Origin: Tetrahymena thermophila SB210
Lineage: Eukaryota > Ciliophora > Oligohymenophorea > Hymenostomatida > Tetrahymenidae
Assembly: GCF_000189635.1 (NCBI RefSeq)
Contig: NW_002475923.1
Coordinates: 372,001-436,000, forward strand
DNA: 64,000 nt
Direction: 5' to 3'
The notes below the pieces were generated by a model. The model did no database searches. It was not told where the DNA came from and saw only the letters and a program-made list of their open reading frames with translations. Positions 24,748 to 37,379 of this stretch are shown here, one piece after another. Made by a program: the position numbers and the translations under genes. How positions within the stretch are numbered: position 1 is the stretch's first letter; every line of letters starts with the position of its first letter.

Positions 24748-26111
24748 AAAATGATGTGATTTATGGTGATTGCTTGCAACTATGATTAAATAGTTGCAAC
24801 ACCCAAAAATATTACTATCGAATAAAACGATTTATTAAATATAGATACTTAAATTCTCTTCCTCAATTCATTTGTCTTTGTGAACAAATAATTGATTACT
24901 GTATGTTCTATGTGATTGGAAGTTATCATTTTTTATTGACCAAATCTTACTTTTATTATTTATTTATTTATTTCTATCTTTATTTTTTTTTATTTTTTTT
25001 AAATAAATATTTATGTGAAGTTAAAATTTGTTAATTTTTTAATTCTACTAAATAATAATATAAATAAATAAATAAATGTTAATAAAAAAGAAATTGTTAA
25101 AATTATTATTTATTCATAACAAAACAAATAAATTAAATTGATTCTATTTATTTTCTCATAATAATAATTTAAATTTTCGTCAATATAATATTGCTAACCT
25201 GATTTGTTGTTGAAGTTCTTTTGATCAAAGCAAAGCTACAACAAAATAAAAAAGATATCTTAAATAAAACTTCTTATTTAAAATGATTTAGATTTTCAGA
25301 TAAATGCAAAAATGTTTTAAATTTCATTATAAATGTAAAAAATTGTTTGAAAAATAATAAAATTTATCTTAGATTTTAAATAAATATCAATTTCAACAAA
25401 AATAAAATTTTGATTATTTAAATAACTAAAAAGGAAACATTTACAAAATATAATAAACATTTTATTGAGTTAACATATATTTTTTGATAAATTGTAAAAC
25501 TACATTCGATTTCCAAATTTAAATTTAGACAAAGCAAATGATTTTTATGTAAAACAACATAATTTAAAAAGCGTTTTTAAATTTTTTTATTTTTTACGTT
25601 TATCTAAAAATAAGATAAATTTATTTGACAATCACAAACAAACAAACTTTTATTTAATTTTCTTAAATTAATAACCAGTTGTTTATAAATAAATTAATAA
25701 AAAGTATTTTTAAAATAGAAAATTCATTTATAAATTTTAATAAAATAAAATATTAATAATTCGAATTCTATCTTAATAGTTAAAATAATAAGTTAATAAA
25801 AATAAATTCAATAATAAAATAAAATAAGTTAGTAAAAATAAATTGAATTATAAAAAATAAATAAAAATTAGTATTAACATTAAATCAAGATATTACAAAA
25901 GAATCTCTCTTTAATTTATATAGATAAAATCAACATTAAAAAGTTTTAAAATTTGAATAAATAATTTTATTATATTTTTTATAATAATTAAAATTATAAA
26001 TTTTTAATTTTGAGAAGAGTATTTATCTTTCTATCGATCTATCTATCTATCCATCCATTAATTAAAACAAAGATATAATATGCACATTAATTTATTAATT
26101 AGTTTTTCATT
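24748..26111. other. intergenic, AT-rich
   Basis: About 1.35 kb between the 3' ends of convergent genes. AT-rich, with a short microsatellite (ATCGATCTATCTATCTATCC, about 26033-26052). No frame or fold supported. Confidence 0.6.
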
Positions 26112-27023
26112 TCAGTTTAGTTAATCATAAAGGTTATGAGAAAAAAACATGTTTCCAGCATTTAGTTGTGGGGGTTCTGTAAAATCATAGTTAAAAATAT
26201 ATGTGAGGACAGATCCAATAACTAAAATAGTGCAAAATCCAAAGAAATAATCTACATTATCCATTCCATGCTTTTTACGACTCATTACTAATGAAATTTA
26301 GTAAAAAATGGAAGCTATGATAAATTATGATAGTATTTAGCAAAAAAATAATAGATTAATTCTGTAATACCAGGCACTGTATGATTAGGCAAGTACTCCT
26401 TTACAGTCTTAATTAAGGCAAGCTGTTTAATAAAGTCTTTCTCCGACTTTCAAGTTGTAATTATCTTCCCAAACCAATGTTTGGTAGTCTAGATCACAGT
26501 GAAGAGAGTAAACATTTTCACCTTCTACATCTTTTGTAATATATTTATTACATTGCATTTCATTTTGCATATATTAATTTGATACATATGGCATTTATTA
26601 ATACCATGTATTCATGTATCCTTCCAAAATATTCTATGCATCTCTATAAATTAAATGATTATATGCACTCAAGAAACAGCTTATAAATATTAAAACTGTT
26701 CCTATCCACATATATTCTTGTCTCTTTTTCCTCACAATCACAATATAATTAAAAATGCAAATAGCTAATTAACCTAAACTTATCATATAAACAATATTAA
26801 GGACATTTTTATTAGCATATTCACTCATTCCATATAGCGTAAAATAAGATTCTGCCTTTTTGCATGCATGTACGCAAGTAAGAGAGAAACCTGTGAGAAA
26901 GACATTAAAATAGTGAGCCAAAAGCCTTAAATCATAAAGGCCAATAGTAATAATGAATTCATAGTAAATGAAAGCAAGTAAAATTACTTAGTTAATGACT
27001 ACAAGTGCCCATATCACCAACAT
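26112..27023 (-). CDS. hypothetical multi-pass membrane protein with a Cys-containing loop, 303 aa
   Basis: Single-exon gene, ATG at 27021-27023, TGA at 26112. About five hydrophobic helices: an N-terminal one (WALVVINQVILLAFIYY), then VLNIVYMISLGQLAICIFNY, WIGTVLIFISCFLSAY, LLFFCQILSQFIIASIFY and FFGFCTILVIGSVLTYIF. A hydrophilic loop of about 100 residues lies between helices 3 and 4 and carries Cys in EMQCNK, LHCDLD, TACLNQ and DCKG. It loosely recalls a tetraspanin large loop, but there is no CCG motif, so I do not assign that family. The frame continues open upstream of the ATG without a good start, so a further N-terminal exon is possible. The neighbour at 27340-27900 is also a membrane protein on the same strand, but the two do not join in phase. 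Confidence 0.6.
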
Positions 27024-27339
27024 ACAAAGCTAATAATCTTTTAATGAAAAAATATTTATATTTAATAACTGATTTATCTATCTGGTAAAAAAATTGAATT
27101 GCAAGTTTTAATTAATTAATACTAACTAAATATTTTTTAATTTTAATTCGTTAAAAATTAGAAATTTTTATTTTTTGTAAAGATATGCATTTTTTTCATA
27201 ATAAATTCTTTATTACTTGATCATATTTAAAACAATTTTAGCAGAGTATTTTTTATTTTATAAAATAATAAAAATCTCTCTATTATTTGGTAAAGTTTTA
27301 TATGCATAAAATCCAATAATAAATATGCAAATTTAATCT

Positions 27340-27900
27340 TCACTGACTTATTATGAATATTTTGTTGCAAATTTAAATAAAAAATGAAGAAATTGACAGT
27401 TCAAGGATATAAAATTGTTTTAAAAATAAATTACTTTGTTTGAAGTTTTAAAACTAAGAAGGCCCAAACTAGGCAGTGTATATGCTTTGATTGATGACGA
27501 CCCAGTTATAGAGATAGAGAATGATTATTGTGTTAAGCATAGCAATAGTAATGCTTGATATAAAGACATATTAAGAGAATCTATTAGAAGCTAATTAAGA
27601 TTTTTGAATGCTATTTTGGTTTTTAAATATTCTCAAAGAAGTTGTTTTTCCCCATTCAAATACTGCTATACCTAATAAAATCATACAAGCTCCAGCTACT
27701 ATTACAAAGATAAAGTAGTAGGATTTGATGATAGAGAAGTAATAAACTGATAGTCCTGTTATTGGGATGCTAAAAAGGAAAAAAATTACAGATAATATCT
27801 TAACTATTGACAGAAATGTTTGCTTTTCGCTATCACTAAAAGCTTCTCCCTTAAAATGTCTCAATTGCAAATCAACTGCAGTTTGAGAATTTAAAATCAT
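27340..27900 (-). CDS. hypothetical three-helix membrane protein, 186 aa
   Basis: Open frame from ATG at 27898-27900 to TGA at 27340. A short polar N-terminus (about 28 aa) precedes three hydrophobic helices: FLSIVKILSVIFFLFSIPIT, FIFVIVAGACMILLGIAVF and ITIAMLNTIIILYLY. The last third (after about residue 150) is more AT-rich and could be intron-derived, so the C-terminus may differ. No family recognised. It lies just upstream of the other membrane gene on the same strand. Confidence 0.5.
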
Positions 27901-28102
27901 AGAAATATCTTACTACTATTAATTTTTACTATACTACATGCCTAAAAAGTATATTTTTATTAACTTTTTTCTTATTAATATTTTCAAAAATTTTTTTATA
28001 ATTTCAATATATTTCAAACTAAATAAAAAGCATTTATTAAACAATATCTTTGAAAATCTAAGCTTTTATATGAATATCTCTCGAAGATTAATTAAATTCT
28101 AC

Positions 28103-29130
28103 TATCATTCATAATCAATAAATAATATAGAAAGTATCTCAGATTAATTTATCAACCAAACATTTTTTAAATGAAATGATGAATTTATTGTAAGAAAATT
28201 TTTATTTTTTGAATGTTATCTTTTATTTTTTTAATGAATCGTTATTCTACATATATTGAAATTAATTAATAAATTAGTCGTTTAAGTTTTTTATATTTTT
28301 AATAAATATGAATAAAAAATATATTTTTACATAAATTTCTCAAATATATTAATATGTATAATGATATAGCAAATTTCATTTTTTAAAAATAAGTTATTTA
28401 GATTCAATATTTCTGTAAAAACAAAAAAAAATAAATGTTATGAATATTCATCTATCATTCATAATCAATAAAAAATATATAAACGATCTCAGATTAATTT
28501 ATCAACCAAACATTTATTAAATTAAATGATGAATTTATTTTAAGAAAACTTTCTTTTTTTTATGAATGTTATGTTTTATTTTTTTAATGAATTACTATTA
28601 TTTATTGAAATTAATTAATGAATTAGTTGTTTAATTTTTTTATATTTTTAATGAATATGAATGAAATTATTATAAATTTTTACATAAATTTCTCAATTAT
28701 TTTAATATATATAATCTTAGAGCAAATTTTATTTTTTAAAAATAAGTTATGAAGATTCAATATTTCTGTAAAAACAAATGAATATTCATCTATCATTCAT
28801 AATCAATAAAAAATATAGAAAAGATCTCAGATTAATTTATCAACCAATCATTTATTAAATTAAATGATGAATTTATTTTAAGAAAACTTTCTTTTTTTTT
28901 GAATGTTATGTTTTATTTTTTTAATGAATCACTATTCTTTATTGAAATTAATGAATGAATTAGTTGTTTAATTTTTTTATATTTTTAATGAATATGAATA
29001 AAATTGTTATAAATTTTTACATAAATTTCTCAAATATTTTAATATATGTAATCTTAGACAAATTTAATTTTTTAAAAATAAGTTATTAAGATTCAATATT
29101 TATGTAAAAAAAAAAAAAATAAATGTTATG
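28103..29130. repeat. three-copy tandem repeat, period about 340-350 bp
   Basis: The block beginning TATCATTCATAATCAATAAA occurs at 28103, 28453 and 28791. Each time it is followed by CAGATTAATTTATCAACCAA, AATGATGAATTTATT, TTTTTTTAATGAAT, ATTTTTAATGAATATGAAT and GATTCAATATTT in the same order. Copies 2 and 3 are closer to each other than to copy 1, and copy 2 is slightly shorter than copy 1. The unit is noncoding and AT-rich. It lies between the membrane protein gene and the 3' end of the penicillin-acylase gene. Confidence 0.9.
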
Positions 29131-29232
29131 AATAGTCACTTTTAAATTAGATATAGTTTTTCTAAGATATCCTTGATAGTAAATTCATCAGTTCAATTAG
29201 GATCTTTTGTTTGTAAGATTAATAATGAGGAA

Positions 29233-32200
29233 TCACATATCAGTTTTAATTTCAGATTTTTATTTTTTATTTTATTTGTGTGATGTTTCAGTTTGGCTGT
29301 TAGTGTCTTATTTAGGAGCATCATTAGATTTTTATTCTTTTGATTTCTTACCTAATTTAGGATCATAAATCAAAAGAAGCATATCTTTGTTGTTTTCTTT
29401 TAACTTATTTAGATCTCTTTTAATTTCAACATATTCCCCTTGTTGATAGAGCTTTAATTAGTCACTATAGTGAGTAGAAAGAACACTCTCTGATATACCT
29501 GTATCTATAACATAAAAACTTTTATCATTTCTATCAAGAGAGTAGACTGCTCTCATATTGGCAGAAAAGATACTATTTAAGTCACTTTCTTTGAAATTTT
29601 CAGCTTGAGCACCAACTGTTCTTTTATTTCCTGAAGCAGGATAAGATTTATTTAAAATACTACTAAAATAAGGCAAACTCTTAAATGAAATATGAGGAAT
29701 CTATTTTTCATGAACCTTCTACCATTACCATTCAAAGATATTTTAACCTAATCTTCTCTAATAAAATAAAAGTTTAAAAATGTGTTTAAATTTCAATTCT
29801 TTAGTTATAATTTAATTTAAAATTCTTAAAAATACTATGAAAATTATAATTTTATGAAAAATTTAATTTAATTTTAATTAAAATTCAACTAACTTTTTTG
29901 CTCATGCAAAAGCACTTAATTTAGTCAAATTTTATAAATTTTGAGCAAAATTAAATAAATTTAAGAGAAAATTTTATTCATTAATTTTTTAATGAAGTAA
30001 AAACTTTCATTTTGTATTTGAAGAAAACATTTTCTTTTCATCTTGATTTAACTAAGGAAAATAAGAAATCAATAATTTTTTCAACTTTGCTTTTAATTTT
30101 ATTCTATTAAAATTACTTGTAAGTAATTATATGTATCTTTTATAGCTTGGAAGAATAGCTTAACACATTTTTATTAGTGTTCAGAGCAGCATGAGTCATC
30201 ACACCAAGCAGAGCTTTAGTCTTTGCCTTCTGACCATTAGATAATTTAGTTCATTATAAAGGGTTCCATGTGATAGTAAAAGACAGCTTCATTTCTTTAC
30301 TTTTTGTCTGATGAGTATTTGTTAAATAACTTTTCACCAACTTTTAAGTAGAAAGTACTAAATATTGTACCACCTACTAATTCTTTTTCGTAAGAGAAAG
30401 TCCAATTCTTTAGGTGTATAATCATTTAATCTATTTTTTGAGTTTCGTTGACAGATTAAAATCTATTGTTAGATATCAAAAGAATTAAAAAAAATGTATT
30501 TTAGCAACAAAATAATTTGTACTGTTATTTTTATTTTTCATAAAGATTGATCACATAAGGTGCTACTTATCTTGCATAAACATCTACAGCATCATATTAC
30601 ATCTTTTTAACATCTTCAACTGATATTTTTTTCCCTTCTTTAATGTATTGTTCAATCATTTCTCTGATTCTTTGAGCACGTGCAGTTGGATGCATATTCA
30701 CAGAAGCAAATCCCTTTGCACTGTTAGGACTTATTTTGTTATTGGCAGCAACTATGAAACCTTTAAACAAAATTATTTTCGTTATTTACCTAATCATTTT
30801 TAAATATTAACAAAATAAATACCTCTTTCAGGATCTATTAAATGAGGATTCTATGATTTAGGGAGATAACCTATCCAATCGTTATTTCTATCGGTACCAT
30901 CTTATATAAAAGCAGACTTTTCAGGGTTATTTCTAAGTGGAATTATTCCTGTTGCAAAGAAACCTATGTGATTATCATTTGTAGCAAAAGATAAACCAAA
31001 GTTAACTTATAGATCTTGTAACTATTCTAAAGCTTGTTGCAAGTTAGTTGCTTCATAAAATCTGTACATAGAAGTTAAGCTATTTAAACTGTGTATTCTG
31101 TTAACCCAGCAAAGAGCTAGATTAGAATCTTTATATTAAGAACTGAGTATTGGACCGTGGTGTGTCTCCTTAACAGTAAGCTTATACTCAGGATATCCTT
31201 TAATTTTAATAGTTTCATTTCTGTATTTTAAATCCCTCCATTTACCATCGAAAAAATATTAAGTATTTTTATCATTGAGCTTTTCAGAGTACAAATCAGC
31301 AATATCATTGCTTAAAGCGGTAACACCCCATGCTAAGTAATCAGTTATGCCTAATAATGAACAAATATAAAGTTTACAAATCAAATGAAGCAATATGAAT
31401 TTACCTGAGAATATACCTGGAATACCAGGAGTTGATGACCCACTAATTGTGATATTTCTTTCATTTTAATAAATAAGTTGTACTTGATACCAAAATGAAG
31501 GCATTTAGTTAAATAAGTGAGGGTCATTAGCAACAATTGGCTTTCCAGTATTAGTGTGATTACCATGAATTGCCCATGTATTTGATCCTCTTTAATGGTC
31601 CAAATATTCGCTTAATCCACTTTGTAATATTTTATCAATATAATCTTCAGCTACTTTGGGTGCTTATTGCTAATTGAAGCTAGAAGCCTTTTATAAAATT
31701 TATTTAATATCAATAAAATAATCTTCTTTAATAAAAAATCAATTGCAAAAACTTGCTAAAAATAGCTTAACATTTAAATAATTTTCTAATTGTTATTAAT
31801 ATTTTTCTATGCTTAAGATGCTTAAGGTGGATGGTCATGCATTTGAAAAAAGAAATTTAAATTCCTTATTCATTGTTTCTTTTAATATTCATTTTTATTC
31901 AAATGTCCCCCATCTAGCTAGCTTCTTAACTATTAAGCTTATCTTTTTTAAAGTTGATTTTTAAAGTATAAATTTTATTACATTGTAATTTTCAAAGAGC
32001 CCCATTTTTTTTACATCTTCTTCTGTCATAATTGTTTCAAGTGGGATATGGCCTTATTCCCAATGTATTCCTGAACTTACGCTAACATCGCTTGTATACT
32101 TTTTTGCTATCTTTTCTCTAATAAGCTCAGCAGGAAAATCTTAAGCCAAAAATAACTATATCTACATAAGGATTGAAACTGAGTCTTCAATGGTCCACTC

Positions 32201-32729
32201 TTGGAATTCAGATCTTGTGATAAGATATTCTAAAGATCTTGCTTTTTTGTTAATATTGCACTCGTTAACACCATCAGTAAACGCTTATAAATGCTCCCTA
32301 GTTTCTTCGTCTATTTTCATGCTTTTAACTATGCTCAGAAGACCAAACTCTCTTTGCTAAATATCCATATCTAATGTCTTATTTCCAAATATTTCACTTA
32401 ACCTTCCCTAAGCGAATCTCCTAGAAAAATCCATATGCCATTATCTATCTTAACACTATGCATAACCTTTAAATAGTATTTAATTAATTAACTTAAAAAG
32501 AGTCCAAGCTTTTTCGTATTTTACCTAATCCAAAAATAGCATCTCTAAGTTTATTTCCTTTAATAGTAGGTATTCCGTATTCATCTCTTCTAACGTAAAC
32601 TGCACCATATTTAAGATGGCTGTGGGTTACATAACCATTATAAACTGGGCTTGAGAGATATATGTAGACAAAAGTGCAAAATATTACTAATGACAGTCCG
32701 TAAGAAAAAAATTTTAAACCTTTTCCCAT
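29233..32729 (-). CDS. penicillin acylase family (Ntn hydrolase) membrane-anchored protein, 869 aa
   Basis: Amidohydrolase of the penicillin amidase family (peptidase S45 type), normally made as a precursor cleaved autocatalytically so that a Ser becomes the beta-chain N-terminus. Seven exons: 32525-32729, 31982-32466, 31405-31687, 30823-31350, 30523-30760, 30117-30462, 29233-29757. Seen: an N-terminal membrane anchor or signal (FFSYGLSLVIFCTFVYIYL), the alpha-part RRDEYGIPTIKG and GYAQCQDRQWHMDFSRRFAQ, then RGSNTWAIHG with the predicted nucleophile Ser265. These are followed by NDPHLFNQMPSFWYQV, GSSTPGIPGIFSG, TDYLAWGVTAL, GFIVAANNKISP, ASGNKRTVGA and a C-terminal HYSDQLKLYQQGEY. The SNTW, NDPHL and GSSTPG motifs are those around the family's active site, so it should be active. 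The tail (last about 30 aa) is K/Q/S-rich. Likely secreted or vesicular; substrate unknown. The 294-nt intron between exons 2 and 3 is the least certain boundary. Confidence 0.9.
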
Positions 32730-33543
32730 TTTCTAACAAACTTTATATTATTCAATTTATTAATTTTTGATATTGTTTATAAATCAATTAAGTTTTACTC
32801 TGATTTTATTGATTAATTTAATAGTGATTTGCTTAATTATTGTAAATAAAAGATGCAATCAATCAGATAGATTTTATTATGATATGTATCTATTTTATCA
32901 GAATTAAAGTTGAAAATTTTTTTGTTACCATATATTCATTCCTCTTTTGCTTTAACAAAAAACATCTCTAGCTTCAAATAAAAATTTGCTTATCAATTAA
33001 AAATAGTAATCATAAAAAAATAAATGAAATAATACTAGATTGATCTAATTCTACATAATTTACTTACTTCTTATTTCAGTAAATTAATCATTTAATAATT
33101 TTTTACATTCATAAAAGCCAAAACATTACATTATCAAAAATAAATTGAGTTTTATAAAGAAATAAATAAAAAAAATAAAAAGAAAATTTAACCACAATAA
33201 AATTGATGGCTCTATATTAACCAAGATAATAATTATTTTAATAAATAAATAAAGATTTATTTATTCTATGACATTAAAAATATAAAGTCTAATTTCATAA
33301 ATAACCAATATAAATTTTAAAAAATTTATCAATTTTTTTAATAAAAATAATAATTAAAAATATTTTCAAATAGAGGACATAAAATAATGATGCCTTGATA
33401 TATAAAACTATTAGATAAAAAATTTAAATAAATAATTATTAAACTAAATAATAAAATAATATATTTATTTATTGAAATAATAATAATTTACCATGGTATC
33501 TAAGTATTTGATGTATCCTTCTTCAATTTTAGTATAATTTATA
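32730..33543. other. intergenic, AT-rich
   Basis: About 0.8 kb separating the acylase start from the 3' end of array copy 1. AT-rich only. From about 33485 it contains the conserved 3'-flank block of the array (TATATCCTTCTTCAATTTTA and neighbours in the other copies). Confidence 0.6.
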
Positions 33544-36014
33544 TCATGGATTTACTTATTTAGCTTAGCCTTTAAGAATTGAAGACAATATCCTATAATC
33601 AATCTCACTTACTGAATCACTATTTAAGCATTTAGATAAAAATTTTTTGATATACTTTTATTGTAATTCTTCGGATAAGGAAATAGCAAGTTATTACTCA
33701 AAATAGTTTTTTTTCACTTCATTTTCTGTGGGTCATTTAAATAAATAAATAAACAAAATATTTAAATTAATGAAACAAATAAAATTTTTTAAATAAATGA
33801 AATAATTAAAGTAATTTACATTCTTAGTACTTCTTTTTTTCTATTTCAAACAATTCTTTGCTTAAAAAGTAAGGTGAACAACCTACTAAAGAAATAGCTG
33901 CTAACTAATCTTTTGTCAGTAAAATCATCATAGCTTTCTTTATAAATATAATTTCTTTATACACCTGCAAAATATCTAGGCTTTTATTAACTTAAGTAGC
34001 TATAAGCTTTTTCACAGATGAGTCTAAATCTTGAAATTCCTTACTTTATTTACCTTTACACATCCTTTTTTTTTCATTAAATTAAAAATTTTGGTTTAGA
34101 AGAAAAGAGGTAAATTGTTAAATATCTATTTATTTATTTATTTATTTACTTCGTTCTGAAAAGAGCATTCTTAATGTTCTCTGAAATTTTTTAGTCTTAA
34201 AGTAATTTTAATTTTTAATTAAGGTGTTAAGCGATTTAGTTGACATCTTAATTTTTATTTTTCTATGTCTAAGAGCTATTTGAAAGAGATTTTAATCCAA
34301 ATTAAGATTTACTTACTGAGACGCTAAGTACTCTTTTTTTTATATCCATCGAATTAGAAGAACTTTTCTTGTCTAATTATTTACTTTTTTCAGTAAATGG
34401 TGATGCTTTAGGAGCGCTTTAATTGGGAGGATGCAATTATGGAATCTTTGATAAATTAACGAGCTTATCTCCTTAATTTAATGAAAATTAACTTAATTTA
34501 CGAAAAAGTTAATTTGCTTATTATTTTTACTTATCATCCTCTTGAAATTGGTTTTAAACTAACTTTGATAATTATTAATCAACATTGGAATTAAGTTTAT
34601 TTTATTAAAGAACTAAATCATCTTTCGTTAATTAATGAACAGAATTTTATTTATTTTACTCGCGATCAGTATCAGTATTAACTTAAGTAATAACAGAATC
34701 AAGTTTTTTTAATTATGTTTAGTTTGCTTAATTATCTTCCTATTTTTTTTCCAATGTACTTTTTAATTATAAATGTGAATTATCTTAAGATGAAATCTCT
34801 ATCAACTATTTTGATTTTGCCTAAAATTTTGGAACTATTAAATTTAATGAGTCTTAAGCTTCAAAGTACTCATATGCATTTTCATTATATTTCTTACTTT
34901 AAGTATCTAAACAAATTCTTATTTTTTATTCAAAAGTTTTGTTTGATTAAATCAGCTGCTCGTAAGTGTCATGATACATATTTTACAAAAAGAGTAAATA
35001 TATATCTTCTTTAATATACTTCATAGAAATAAATCTTGCTATTATACCTAGAGTCATGAGCAGTGCAAATGTTCCATTAACAATAGATACAATTTCTGGA
35101 AAAGTGGGATACTAAATCTAAAACTACTAGATAATTTCATCCATCTATAGCGTAATTTGAATGTAAGGATCAATATTTGCATATAATAATGAAAAATTTC
35201 TATCAAAGCCTTGATTTGATAACTAATACTCAATAGGTGACGAAAATGTACTATCTGACTATACTAAAAAACCGGATTTAACATTTGTCATTTACTTTTA
35301 AGCTTTTAATGTTGTTAAAGTAAATTGATCAGATAATAAGATTACATAAACATTCCTGTAATTAACTTAGACCTACTAAGATGTAGTATTATATTATGAA
35401 GTATATAACTTAACACGAAACTAAGCATATTCTCCATTTATCATATTATCAATATCAGTTTGATTTGCGCAATTATTAGGGACATCACTCTTAACACCAT
35501 CTATATCATAGCAACCATAAGTGTAAATGAGTATTTGAGAAAGAATGTTCTATTTTGTGTTTAGCAACAAGGTATAGTTTGATATAGAAGAAAAGTCTAA
35601 GCAATTATACCCTTCTAACTCTTCATTAGTGCATTTTATTATATTTATAGGAACCTCAATATATTGAGATTAATTCTAGTAGAATATATAAGCATAATAC
35701 TTTAAATAGGTTAAATTTTGCTATGCTTACAAAGAATCAATGCTAGCATTTGTGTCATACTCAAATCTAAATCCTATAAGGTCATTATGCAATGTGACTT
35801 CTGTGGTATCTTCAGTTATAAAGCTTTAGGCTCTAAATTTTGGATCAATTTAGTTACTATAATACTGATATGAAAGGTAAGCAAAATAAACTAGCGTGGA
35901 CAGCAAAATAATAAAAGAAAGACAGGTACCTGTTTTTGTTCCTCTTCTAATTTGTTAGCCACCAAAATTAAATTAGAAGGGCTAGGAGAATAAATCAATT
36001 TTTCTTAGATCCAT
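33544..36014 (-). CDS. array copy 1: two-helix membrane protein, 763 aa
   Basis: First of four tandem paralogues of unknown function. Exons: 34150-36014, 33820-34064, 33544-33725 (phases 2 and 1). Layout: a cytosolic N-tail of about 30 aa, helix 1 (about 31-49, CLSFIILLSTLVYFAY), a luminal or extracellular domain of about 255 aa with four Cys (128, 138, 168, 182) and many N-glycosylation-like sites, helix 2 (about 306-327, VSIVNGTFALLMTLGIIARF), then a tail of about 435 residues rich in Q, K and S. The tail ends in a conserved helical module encoded by exons 2-3 (LDSSVKKLI, VNKSLDILQVYKEIIFIKKA, YFLSKELFEIEKKKYQE, SEIDYRILSSILKG). No domain name is recognised. The frame is intact with no TGA. 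It resembles receptor-like or scaffold proteins only in topology. Confidence 0.85.
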
Positions 36015-37379
36015 GTTTTACAAAGCAAAGAATTTCTTATTTCGGTGATTTTAGTGTTCTTTTTATTAAAGAATTTTTAATAATGATCAAATTGTGTTCG
36101 TTTTCAGTTTGCTTTTATAGAAATATAAACTAATTTAATAATTTATAAAAGTAGAATTTTAGTAATCGTGTATGTTAAAAAAAATTTAATTAAATGCAAT
36201 AAATTTAAATAAGTACGTAATCAATTCATAAATTTAAAATTTACAATACTGGACAGATTTTTATTTCAAAATAGCAATCAAACAGTCATTTTTCTCTTCA
36301 TAAAAATTACACAGACACTTAATAAATTTTAAATACCTTTTATATCTTTTTGAAATTTGAAATCAATAAATTTAATTAAGTTTTTAATCAACTCATAAAT
36401 AAAAATTTTAAATAGTTTGGCTGATTTTTATTTCAAAAAGCAATCTAATAGTAATTTTTTCTCTTCGTTAAAATTTTACAGAAGACTATTTTTAGAAATG
36501 AAAATAACTTTTAAACAGCATTTATATCTTGCTGAAATTTGAAATCAATAAATTTAATTAAGTACTTAATCACTCATAAATAAAAATTTTACATAACTGG
36601 GCTGATTTTTATTTCAAAAAAGCAATCTAACAATAGTTTTTTCTCTTCATAAAAATTTTACAGAAGACTATTTTTAGAAATGAAAATAAATTTTAACAAT
36701 AAATTTTAAATAGTTTTTATCTCTTGTTTAAACGTGCAAGTTATTTAAAAAAAAAAGAGTTTTTGTTGGTTCTTCAATTTATTTAATCTCTTTATTGCTA
36801 AAAAACATTTTATAAATTTGACAATTCCTATTTAATATATAAATAGTTTAAAATAAATACCTTAATTAACATGAAAAGATTTCAGTTATTATATAGATTA
36901 GAGGATTTTTGGTTATTTTATAGCACTAAAATTTAGTAGATTTATTATCATAAAATTAAAAGATATTTCATATTAAAAGAGTTTGTAAATTGTTTATGTA
37001 TTTGATTGGTATTTTATTAATTTGTGAAATAATAAGCAATTTACAATTATTTTGAAATTTTTTGCTCAATTTTATCAAAAATACTCAAAATTTATCAAAA
37101 CAATTAAGTTATTGTAATATATTAAATTTTTATCTCAAAAACGCATAAATTTATAAAAGAAATTTTGTTTGTTTGTTTTTAAGGATAGAAAAATAAATAC
37201 ATTTTCAAAATAAAGAACTTATAACTTTAATTTCTCAATATATATAAAACTCAATAGATAAAAAATCAAAATAAATAAATAATTATTAAAATGAATAATA
37301 TATTTATTCAATTAATAATAATGAATTATGATATGTAAGTATTTTATATATCCTTCTTCAATTTTAATATAAACTTGTA
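36015..37379. other. array spacer 1
   Basis: 1.36 kb between copies 1 and 2. It holds about three units of the 180-bp satellite (36180-36720), then a conserved block (AAAAGAGTTTTTGTTGGTTC, 36756 onward, recurring near 41430 and 44830), and AT-rich sequence up to the 3' flank of copy 2. No coding frame. Confidence 0.75.
36180..36720. repeat. about 180-bp satellite, about 3 units
   Basis: Each unit contains, in order, AATAAATTTAATTAAGT, AATCAACTCATAAAT, a GG(A/C/G)(C)(T/A)GATTTTTATTTC core (36252, 36420, 36601), AAGCAATC, TCTCTTC(A/G)TAAAAAT and CAGACTATTTTTAGAAATG. Units diverge by substitutions and small indels. The same satellite recurs at 40020-41430. Confidence 0.88.

Noticed and set aside
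26112..27900. Joining the two minus-strand membrane genes into one
   Set aside because: The best donor-acceptor pair (about 27436 to about 27030) gives the wrong phase for the downstream frame, so two genes are reported.
34715..35014. Plus-strand standard-code ORF of 99 codons
   Set aside because: It is the antisense of array copy 1, whose minus-strand frame is conserved in four copies.
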